Shown in pieces: positions 7,079-14,007 of a DNA stretch of 35,692 bases (the stretch's first letter is position 1; the number at the start of each line of letters is the position of its first letter). Below the pieces are notes generated by a model, which was given only the letters and a program-made list of their open reading frames with translations, searched no databases and was not told the origin of the DNA. Both the position numbers and the translations under genes were made by a program. This DNA is from an uncultured Alphaproteobacteria bacterium (GTDB lineage: Bacteria; Pseudomonadota; Alphaproteobacteria; Rhizobiales; Aestuariivirgaceae): positions 1 through 35,692 of the forward strand of contig CALMUW010000057.1 of NCBI GenBank assembly GCA_937872985.1. Direction: 5' to 3'.

Positions 7079-8737
7079 ATGAAAAATACGTTCAAAGTAA
7101 ACTGCGTTGCCATTCATGAGGCAGACAATCGCCATCAAATTGTCCTATTGATGCCTCACGCGTCCGGCGATTGTTGGAGTTATCTGCCGATCGATAAGGC
7201 TGATTTGGACAAGCCCAATGAGATCTCTGATCTGCTCAAAAATCGTGGAGTAGATGTCCCTAAAGGCCGGAAGCAGGCGGAGAGGTTTGTCGAAGATAAA
7301 GTTCGGCGGCCGATGGGCGGCGTTCGTGAGAGATTGATTACGGACGCCACAGGTTGGCACACAAGCGGAACATTTGTGACAGCGGATCGAACCTATGGAT
7401 CCGCGAAGATGCTCCCCATGCACTCTTCACGGCTCTGTGTGATTAAGAAGAGGGCCGGATCAATTAGTGGCAGCCTCAAATATTGGAAGCGCAGTCTGGG
7501 AGCTCTTGCGGAGAGATCACACACGGCAATCTTCGCGATTGGGCACGCCCTAAGCGGGCCACTGCTGGGGAAGGCCCTTCCGGCTGCCGACAGCCCAATC
7601 TTCAACGTGTGGTCGGACACGTCGTCGGGAAAGTCGACATTGCTTACCATCGCAAACACGTGTTTTTTGTCCCAAAACTCGGTACCGACGTTGCCGACGT
7701 TTAATCAAACCGCCCGGGCGCGAGAGGAGGCGCTTGCATCCCGAAACGGCTTGTTCATGCCTTTTGACGAGGAGAATCTTTCTGATGCGGCTAAGTCTAG
7801 ATTGCAATCGAGCGGAATTGCCACGTCTCTGTCAAACTTCATCTTTGACGTTGCGTCAGGTCAAGGGCGTTCACGCTCGCAGTCTGTGAAGGGTACTTTG
7901 CCCAATAAGGAGTGGGTTTGTGCAATTTTGACTTCCTCAAACCGTCCGGCAGTGAGCGAAGGCAACTCGGATTCTCCGACCGGTGTCCGCATCATTGACC
8001 TCCGCGTGAGGTGCCAAACGCGTGGTGGGATATTTGAGTGCAATAGCGAGGAACTGGCCGCACCGCAGAGGTCGGACATTATCAAGCGTGCTGTCGCCGG
8101 CTGTGTGAAGCATCGTGGTGCGGTTGGTAAAGCCTGGCTTACGGCCCTCACCGATAAGCGGGGACAGGGGAAGATATTCAAACGCGTAAAGGAACTCCAT
8201 GCAGAATTCATAGAAATGCATGGCTCGACCCTCAAAAGTTCCCAGCTGCGCGTTTTGGAGAAGTTCGCGAATGTCTATGCGACGGTGGTTATCACTGCAG
8301 AAATGAAGCTTGTTCCATGGTCGGTTGACCGTGGAAAGTTCTCGGTAGGGTGGTGCTATCGTAGGTATGTGACGCAGCGCAAGGATGCATATCTGGATGT
8401 TGTCAAAACGTACAAGTTGCTCATGAAGCTCGTGGGGCAAAGAGCTATTTTCCCGGACCATAGCGAGGTGACCGATGACAGACAAACCAGTTCGCTTGGA
8501 TTTTTGACGGAGTTCAAGAAGCGTAGGGTGGCCTGTGTTCGGGATCGCAATCTGAAAAAGCTCGGCAACAAAATAGGTTGTGGCGGTGAAGGACTGTGGA
8601 AGCTTCTAGCTTCCAGTAATGTGTTGGTTCGAGACGCTAGCGGGAAGAACACGATTCTCGTGCGAGACCCAGCAACGAAAGAGCGAAAGCGATTTGTCAC
8701 CCTTGACCTGGAGAAACTTAAGAAGGTCGTGTCGTAG
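7079..8737 (+). CDS. DUF927 P-loop protein (helicase/primase-like)
   Basis: 552 residues from the ATG at 7079, which has AGAGGA seven bases upstream; a longer frame from 6962 has no ribosome site and crosses the inverted repeat. The core matches the DUF927 pattern: ALAERSHTAIFAIGHALSGP, then NVWSDTSSGKSTLLTIANTC (Walker A: S-x4-S-G-K-S, with Ser where Gly is usual), then NGLFMPFDEENLSD (Walker B with Asp-Glu), then WVCAILTSSNRP (sensor-like Asn). DUF927 proteins occur in phages and integrative elements and are thought to be replicative helicases or primase-linked ATPases. Together with the AlpA- and Rep-like genes and the iterons it makes a replication cassette. The N-terminal 150 and C-terminal 200 residues are unassigned. 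Confidence 0.75.
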   Translation: MKNTFKVNCVAIHEADNRHQIVLLMPHASGDCWSYLPIDKADLDKPNEISDLLKNRGVDVPKGRKQAERFVEDKVRRPMGGVRERLITDATGWHTSGTFVTADRTYGSAKMLPMHSSRLCVIKKRAGSISGSLKYWKRSLGALAERSHTAIFAIGHALSGPLLGKALPAADSPIFNVWSDTSSGKSTLLTIANTCFLSQNSVPTLPTFNQTARAREEALASRNGLFMPFDEENLSDAAKSRLQSSGIATSLSNFIFDVASGQGRSRSQSVKGTLPNKEWVCAILTSSNRPAVSEGNSDSPTGVRIIDLRVRCQTRGGIFECNSEELAAPQRSDIIKRAVAGCVKHRGAVGKAWLTALTDKRGQGKIFKRVKELHAEFIEMHGSTLKSSQLRVLEKFANVYATVVITAEMKLVPWSVDRGKFSVGWCYRRYVTQRKDAYLDVVKTYKLLMKLVGQRAIFPDHSEVTDDRQTSSLGFLTEFKKRRVACVRDRNLKKLGNKIGCGGEGLWKLLASSNVLVRDASGKNTILVRDPATKERKRFVTLDLEKLKKVVS

Positions 8738-9160
8738 CGGAAGTCGGCTGCGGCAGCCAGGTGTCGCTGCCGAAGTCGTTCAAACAGGCTGCTCCTGGGT
8801 GGTGCAGCTGCGTATTGGCTTGCCGGCCCTGTGCCGACAGGCTGACGTGCGCTGCGAGCGAGGTGTGTTTTAGACCGCTGTGAAGTGACAGATGCCTGTT
8901 GGGTGGGATAGTGTCTGTGGAGGCGCTATTTTGAGCGCAGGTTGGCATACGGTCCCAATTGACGTGGCCGGGGTAGAAGGGCCGTCACGGGTGAAATGGA
9001 TGACGGGTCTCGCCTGTGAGGTCGCACAGGCGGGCTTCCTAGGCGAATTTTGTGCCGCCACTGGTGGGGCCCAAGCCGCCAAACCCACCAGGCTCGTGTC
9101 GCTCCGCCCACGGCCCTCATTCAGTGAACTGGGGGACTTAAACCAATTCCAACGCAACAA
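8738..9160. other. Intergenic stretch, no supported gene
   Basis: About 420 bp between the DUF927 gene and the hipBA control region. Open frames here have no ribosome sites or motifs, and I recognise no remnant of a known gene. Confidence 0.45.
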
Positions 9161-9271
9161 TCCCGAACGGGACGTTTGTTGGTTTTTCGGCTGGGAACAG
9201 CAAAAAATAAGCCCGACCGGGTTGTTCATGGCCTTTCGTGGGAAGGCCTGCTATGATCGTCCCGATAGGGA
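9161..9271. promoter_or_regulatory. Three palindromic operators in front of hipBA
   Basis: TCCCGAACGGGA (9161-9172), GCCCGACCGGGT (9211-9222) and TCCCGATAGGGA (9260-9271) share the pattern YCCCGANNGGGR and are spaced 50 and 49 bp apart, close to five helical turns. The last one follows a -10-like TATGAT (9252-9257) and lies seven bases before hipB, so it should cover the transcription start. This is what an autorepressing HipB dimer with DNA looping would use. Confidence 0.65.
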
Positions 9272-9278
9272 ATATTAT

Positions 9279-9503
9279 ATGCAAACGATCACGGACAGCG
9301 AAAGCTTCGGCCTTCTTATCCGCAAGGAACGGAAGACGCAGAAGTTGACACAGGAACAGCTCGCCGGCCTTACAGGTGTAGGCGTCCGCTTTGTGCGCGA
9401 GCTTGAGGCGGGGAAGGGTAGTTGCCAAATCGGTCGTGCCCTTCGGGTTGCGGCGTCTTTGGGTCTTGCGTTGTCCGTTGGCAGCCGGCGGGAAGGTGGC
9501 TGA
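9279..9503 (+). CDS. hipB: HipB-like antitoxin, XRE-family regulator
   Basis: 74 residues. The start at 9279 gives a complete Cro/C1 helix-turn-helix: ESFGLLIRKERKTQKLTQEQ, LAGLTGVGVRFVRELEAGKG and ALRVAASLGLALSV. A longer frame from 8892 exists but its first 129 residues match nothing and cover the operator region. HipB proteins dimerise, bind operators in their own promoter, and hold the HipA kinase in an inactive complex. The stop codon overlaps the hipA start (TGATG), so the two are translationally coupled. The short basic tail (GSRREGG) is typical of such antitoxins. Confidence 0.88.
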   Translation: MQTITDSESFGLLIRKERKTQKLTQEQLAGLTGVGVRFVRELEAGKGSCQIGRALRVAASLGLALSVGSRREGG

Positions 9504-10756
9504 TGGCGCATCTGCTGGAAGTCTGGTTCGGCGAAAGGAAAGCCGGCACCCTCCTCCAGGCCGATGCTGGGACGCTGAGTTTTACCTACGAGCCCGACTA
9601 TCTCGGGTCACCCAGCCCCCGCGCCATCTCGTTTTCCATGCCATTGCAGGAAGCGCCTTTCGGGGACCGGGTTGTCCGCCCATTCTTTTCTGGCCTGCTG
9701 CCGGACGAAGGCGCGCGGCAACGTCTTGCGGGTGCGCTTGGGATTTCAGCCGGAAACGCTTTCGGCCTTCTTGAAGTGATCGGTGGTGAATGCGCGGGCG
9801 CATTGTCACTCTATCCAACCGGCAAAGCGCCGCCGTTAGGAAATGCTGACGGCATCGAGCGGCTCACCCCCCACCGCCTCGAAGAGATCCTCGAAAAATT
9901 ACGTGCACGTCCATTGCTCGGCGGTGAAGAAGGTGTGCGACTCTCGCTTGCTGGCGCCCAAGACAAACTCGCCGTCTGTGTGGAAGGGGATTCCATCGGT
10001 CTCGCAAAGGGTGGACGACCGACAACGCACATCCTAAAGCCCCTTATCCAAACCCTTGACGGCACTGTTGAGAATGAACTGTTTTGCGTGCGCCTTGCCG
10101 CCCGCCTCAAGCTCCCTGTGCCCGCCGTAGAAATGCGTTATGGCGGTGCGATTCCATTCCTGCTTGTCGAACGATACGATCGCGCGCCGCACGCGGATGG
10201 GACCATCACACGCTTACATCAGGAAGATTTTTGCCAGGCACTCAGCGTCCCGCCAGAACTGAAGTATGAAGAAGAGGGTGGACCGGGCGTTCAACAGTCG
10301 CTTGATTTGATCAATCGTGCCACCGCCCGACCGGCTGCCGACCGGCTGAATTTCATCCGCGCGCAAATATTCCAATATTTGGTGGGCAATGCCGACGCCC
10401 ATGCCAAGAACTACGCATTATTGTACAGAGAAAAAGCCCCCGACCTCGCGCCGCTCTATGACGTTGTGTGCACCGCCGCCTATCCGCAGCTAGCGAAGAA
10501 GCAGGCCATGGCCATTGGTGGCCGGTCTGTTCCGGACACGATCCAGTTGGGACACTGGTTGGCGCTTGTGCACAATGCGCGCGCTGCGCAGCGCCTGTTG
10601 GTCGGGGATATGAGGGATCTGGCGGGGCGCATCGGTTTGGAAGCCGACAACCTTCTCTCGGAACTTGACGGTGACGGGATCAGGCACGAAATCCTCGCTA
10701 CCGTTCGCGCAGTTATAGCGACACGGGCCGCGCACCTGTTGCGCATTGTGGAATAG
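9503..10756 (+). CDS. hipA: HipA-like serine/threonine kinase toxin
   Basis: 417 residues from the ATG that overlaps the hipB stop. HipA kinases phosphorylate targets such as glutamyl-tRNA synthetase and cause growth arrest; the target here is not known. Visible elements: N-terminal barrel-like HipA_N domain (1-110); SLAGAQDKL (148-156), the flexible loop whose first Ser is the autophosphorylation site in E. coli HipA; HILKP (Lys179, ATP binding); FLLVERYDR (219-227); GNADAHAKN (295-303) with the catalytic Asp298 and Asn303; and LAPLYDVV (Asp320, metal binding). All key residues are present, so the toxin should be active. It lies inside the island and probably helps maintain it. Confidence 0.9.
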   Translation: MAHLLEVWFGERKAGTLLQADAGTLSFTYEPDYLGSPSPRAISFSMPLQEAPFGDRVVRPFFSGLLPDEGARQRLAGALGISAGNAFGLLEVIGGECAGALSLYPTGKAPPLGNADGIERLTPHRLEEILEKLRARPLLGGEEGVRLSLAGAQDKLAVCVEGDSIGLAKGGRPTTHILKPLIQTLDGTVENELFCVRLAARLKLPVPAVEMRYGGAIPFLLVERYDRAPHADGTITRLHQEDFCQALSVPPELKYEEEGGPGVQQSLDLINRATARPAADRLNFIRAQIFQYLVGNADAHAKNYALLYREKAPDLAPLYDVVCTAAYPQLAKKQAMAIGGRSVPDTIQLGHWLALVHNARAAQRLLVGDMRDLAGRIGLEADNLLSELDGDGIRHEILATVRAVIATRAAHLLRIVE

Positions 10757-10933
10757 GATATCAGGAACTCCCAATCCAAAGATCGGTCAAGATGGGGGCA
10801 GGCTGGTGGGACAAGCCGTTTGCCGCCCGGCACCAGCGCTGTGGTGGTGATCTGGTTTGACCTGGCCTGGGTGGGTTTGGGGCAACTTGTGGCGTTTCAT
10901 CACTTTTGCCATAGGTCGGGAGGTTGGATTGAT
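10757..10933. other. Spacer with I-E array trailer sequence
   Basis: No gene. The right half (10881-10933, containing CTTTTGCCATAGGTCGGGAG) recurs almost unchanged at 17526-17580, each time followed by a type I-E-like repeat. Confidence 0.6.
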
Positions 10934-11083
10934 GGTTCATCCCCGCGAGTGCGGGGAACAGGTGCCGCATGCCGGTAGCGATCGGCCAAGGTCCGGTTCA
11001 TCCCCGCGTGTGCGGGGAACAGTGCCTGCAATCCAGAAACCAGAAACATCACAACGGTTCATCCCCGCGTGTGCGGGGAACAG
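10934..11083 (-). CRISPR. Relic type I-E CRISPR array, three repeats
   Basis: Three 28-bp repeats start at 10934, 10995 and 11056, an exact 61-bp period. Read on the plus strand they begin GGTTCATCCCCGCG, then GTGCGGGGAACAG, matching the reverse of the E. coli type I-E repeat, so transcription would be on the minus strand with the leader on the right. The leftmost repeat has one mismatch (GAG for GTG), as expected of a leader-distal repeat. The leader side is replaced by an IS3-family fragment. No cas3 or Cascade genes are in the window, so this is an orphan remnant. Confidence 0.85.
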
Positions 11084-11215
11084 ACCATCTGCCCTTGATT
11101 CCAGGTTCAGCTACCATGCAGCGGATGTGGGGATGGCTCTCGAAAAGGTCTGCTGGGAGGTCGGTTATCCCAAGACCATTCGTGTGGACCAGGGCAATGA
11201 GTTCATCTCGCACTG
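11084..11215 (+). pseudogene. Fragment of IS3-family transposase OrfB
   Basis: Reading PRFSY-like sequence, then ADVGMALEKVCWEVGYPKTI, then RVDQGNEFIS, this is the integrase-core (rve) segment of an IS3-family OrfB, including the second catalytic Asp in VDQG. It is cut after EFIS and begins directly after the third I-E repeat, with no start codon. A shorter copy (to ADVVM, then a stop) sits at 17607-17660 next to the second relic repeat. Confidence 0.75.
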
Positions 11216-11335
11216 CGTAACCGTTGGGCTTCGCGCCCATGACAATTGCAACCCCCGCCCAGCAGGGCATAAACAATGAACAGGGCGAACTCAAAGCTGG
11301 ATAATAAACTGGGGCAAGGTCAGCATCATCACTGT

Positions 11336-12563
11336 GTTGCGGTTGGACCGCACCGTTCTCAATGCTAACCTTCATCGTGCACGACCTGCACCGGTGGGAG
11401 AGTTGCGGTTGGACCGCACCGTTCTCAATGCTAACCTTCATCACGCGCGGACGCGCGCGGTAGAGCGGTTGCGGTTGGACCGCACCGTTCTCAATGCTAA
11501 CCTATTCCCATCCGGCCATAGCCTCGGCGACCTGTTGCGGTTGGACCGCACCGTTCTCAATGCTAACCTCAGGAGCGACAGGAGCGAGCGGCATAAATGG
11601 TTGCGGTTGGACCGCACCGTTCTCAATGCTAACCTAAGGCAAAGTAGCCAGAAGAATTGACCTGTGGTTGCGGTTGGACCGCACCGTTCTCAATGCTAAC
11701 CTTTTCGCAGCACGGTGGAGACAACGCTGTTGGTTGCGGTTGGACCGCACCGTTCTCAATGCTAACCTCAGGAGCGACAGGAGCGAGCGGCATAAATGGT
11801 TGCGGTTGGACCGCACCGTTCTCAATGCTAACCTAAGGCAAAGTAGCCAGAAGAATTGACCTGTGGTTGCGGTTGGACCGCACCGTTCTCAATGCTAACC
11901 TATCGGCATTGATATGGCGACGGATACGCGAGTTGCGGTTGGACCGCACCGTTCTCAATGCTAACCTCGGTCGAAACCACAACGAAACGCCGCGTGAAGT
12001 TGCGGTTGGACCGCACCGTTCTCAATGCTAACCTTTGGCCTGATTGTAATATGGTGCCACATACGTTGCGGTTGGACCGCACCGTTCTCAATGCTAACCT
12101 CGCATCAGAATGTCCCCCGTCTCAATCTCTGTTGCGGTTGGACCGCACCGTTCTCAATGCTAACCTCCCAGAAAAACCCGACCTGGAACAGCCAGGAGTT
12201 GCGGTTGGACCGCACCGTTCTCAATGCTAACCTGAGCCATGACCAACACATTGTCCGATCCTAGTTGCGGTTGGACCGCACCGTTCTCAATGCTAACCTT
12301 ATCAGGCGTGATTTGCGGGCGCGCGAATTGTTGCGGTTGGACCGCACCGTTCTCAATGCTAACCTGAAGAGGGGCGCTCCTTGCGGGCCATGCCTGTTGC
12401 GGTTGGACCGCACCGTTCTCAATGCTAACCTTTGTTTTGGAGCAAATCGCACGATCCATAAGTTGCGGTTGGACCGCACCGTTCTCAATGCTAACCTACC
12501 GGCAGCGCGCCACCGCCGCGTACGGGAGTTGCGGTTGGACCGCACCGTTCTCAATGCTAACCT
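11336..12563 (+). CRISPR. Type II-C CRISPR array, 19 repeats and 18 spacers
   Basis: The 36-bp repeat runs GTTGCGGTTGGACCGCACC, then GTTCTCAATGCTAACCT. All 19 copies (first 11336-11371, last 12528-12563) look identical; spacers are 30-31 bp. Spacers at 11570 and 11769 are identical, as are those at 11636 and 11835, leaving 16 distinct ones. Direction is set to plus because the tracrRNA anti-repeat at 17268 is complementary to the plus-strand repeat, because a terminator follows at 12572, and because each repeat contains a promoter-like TTGGAC, 17 bp, extended -10 TGCTAACCT. The spacers' targets cannot be judged here. Confidence 0.95.
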
Positions 12564-12571
12564 AACCTTTG

Positions 12572-12600
12572 AAAAAGCCCCTGAAAACAGGGGCTTTTTT
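12572..12600. terminator. Bidirectional intrinsic terminator between array and cas2
   Basis: AAAAAGCCCCTG, AAAA, CAGGGGCTTTTTT forms a GC-rich stem with A's before and T's after, so it can end transcription from both the array (plus) and the cas9-cas1-cas2 operon (minus). Confidence 0.9.
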
Positions 12601-12671
12601 GCTCATTTGAGCTTGTCGGAACCGGTGTTATCCACAACTTGTCCACATCTGCTGCCGAAGTGGGGGGCGAA

Positions 12672-13004
12672 TCAAAACAGCGCCAACTGGTCTGGCTTGA
12701 CAGGTTTTGGTTCGTTCCGCTTGCCGCGAAACGAATAGATGTTCTCATACTGCTTATCCGTGAAGAACAGGACATCAACTTTTCCATCCCTCGGAACTTT
12801 GCGTCCAACGCGCTCGGTGAGGGCCAAGGCTTGCTCTTTCCCAGCCGTGAAGCGCAGATAGACCGAAAGCTGCATCATACTGAAGCCCTCATCAAGTAAG
12901 TCCATGCGGAACCTGCTTGCCCTCTTACGTTCCAACTTGGTCAACACCGGAAGATCAAAAACAACCATCACCCACATGATGCGATAACCGGAAAGACTGC
13001 TCAT
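12672..13004 (-). CDS. cas2: CRISPR-associated endoribonuclease/integration protein Cas2
   Basis: 110 residues starting MSSLSGYRIMWVMVVFDLPV. The ATG at 13004 overlaps the cas1 stop by four bases (ATGA), so the genes are translationally coupled; a longer frame to 13118 lies within cas1 and is not used. VMVVFDLPV carries the conserved Asp at the end of strand 1, and MMQLSVYLRF plus VDVLFFTDKQYENIYSF are the other strands of the ferredoxin-like fold. Cas2 forms the central dimer of the Cas1-Cas2 spacer-insertion complex. The protein has the form seen with type II-C Cas1. Confidence 0.93.
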   Translation of the reverse strand: MSSLSGYRIMWVMVVFDLPVLTKLERKRASRFRMDLLDEGFSMMQLSVYLRFTAGKEQALALTERVGRKVPRDGKVDVLFFTDKQYENIYSFRGKRNEPKPVKPDQLALF

Positions 13005-13927
13005 TCTGAGGCTTGACCCAAGTCGTCCGGCAAACGGACGAGAGGCGATGGCAATTGCAGCGCATTGCGTTCGCCCGTGTAGATTTGGGCCAATGATGAT
13101 GAAAGGCGTGTCAGACAACTGGAAAGCGGTGTACGTCCTTCCGGCGTCTGAAAATCAAGCTGCAACAAGCCCGCCAGCCGACGCTTTACGTCCGTTTCTA
13201 GCGACTGCTTCCCGACGGCCAGCAAGTCAAGGACTTCGAGATCAACCGTGGGGCGGAAGGGTTCCATCAGATCATCGGCAAGGCGAAAGGCATCACCTCG
13301 GCTCTTGTGAAGAATGCCAAACGAGGGGTGCAGCCCTGCTGCCACAATGGCGCGCGCCGTGGCGGCACGCAGAACAGTGTAGCCATAATTCAGAAGAGAA
13401 TTAGCCCCCTCAAGCACGCGGTTGCGGCGGAAATCAGCTCCAAAGAGTTCGGGGAAATAGAACTGGGCGGCACGGGCTTCGACATTGCCAGGGTCTCCCG
13501 CGCGTATCTCGCGCTGCATGAAACGCAATGGCGAAAAGGTGCGACCTGCATGGGCTAGCGCCTGGGCTTGGGCCTCGAGCTTGGCAGTAACCAGGTCCGA
13601 CCAAAGGCGCTTGCGTAGTGCTTGGGAACAAGCGGCCTGTGCCTCCATACGCTCTCCTTGGGCGTGGTGGCCATTGACCGGCAGCATCCAGACGCTTGGC
13701 CTGTAATAGTTGCCGCAAATCACCAGTGGCGCTCCACGGTTTGCCAACGCATCAATCAACTGTCCCGAGTAGCTGACGGAAGGCGATGCCGCGATGACGG
13801 CTTCAATGTCATCAAGTGGGACTGAACCCAAATGGCCTTCGGCATTGGAGATCGTGAGGAAGCCCCGATCTAACGACAGGCGCTTTCCTTCCCCGGTGAT
13901 TTCCACAATCCGGCGCAGCATTGACAT
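13001..13927 (-). CDS. cas1: CRISPR-associated integrase Cas1 (type II)
   Basis: 308 residues. Cas1 joins new spacers to the first repeat. The N-terminal beta domain (1-80) carries ISNAEGHLGSVPLDDIEAVI, and the helical C-terminal domain holds the metal ligands: Glu150 in NVEARAAQFYF, His207 in FGILHKSRGDAFRLADDL, and the acidic pair in DDLMEPFRP (about 218-222). All are present, so it should be active. It lies between cas9 (80 bp upstream) and cas2 (4-bp overlap), the standard II-C order. No csn2 or cas4 is present, which sets the subtype as II-C. Confidence 0.95.
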   Translation of the reverse strand: MSMLRRIVEITGEGKRLSLDRGFLTISNAEGHLGSVPLDDIEAVIAASPSVSYSGQLIDALANRGAPLVICGNYYRPSVWMLPVNGHHAQGERMEAQAACSQALRKRLWSDLVTAKLEAQAQALAHAGRTFSPLRFMQREIRAGDPGNVEARAAQFYFPELFGADFRRNRVLEGANSLLNYGYTVLRAATARAIVAAGLHPSFGILHKSRGDAFRLADDLMEPFRPTVDLEVLDLLAVGKQSLETDVKRRLAGLLQLDFQTPEGRTPLSSCLTRLSSSLAQIYTGERNALQLPSPLVRLPDDLGQASE

Positions 13928-14007
13928 GTTTCCCGTCCAGAAATGGAGCAGAAGTTCAAAGTCAAGCCGGTTAAGCAGAAATCATGCCAATTGATCTGTG
14001 TACGGAC

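Noticed and set aside
8892..9278. N-terminal extension of hipB by 129 residues
   Set aside because: It would cover the promoter and operators, has no recognisable fold, and the ATG at 9279 gives a complete HTH protein.
11334..12738. Open frames across the CRISPR array coding for repeated LRLDRTVLNANL-type peptides on both strands
   Set aside because: They are translations of the 36-bp CRISPR repeat; the 66-67-bp period gives long open frames by chance.
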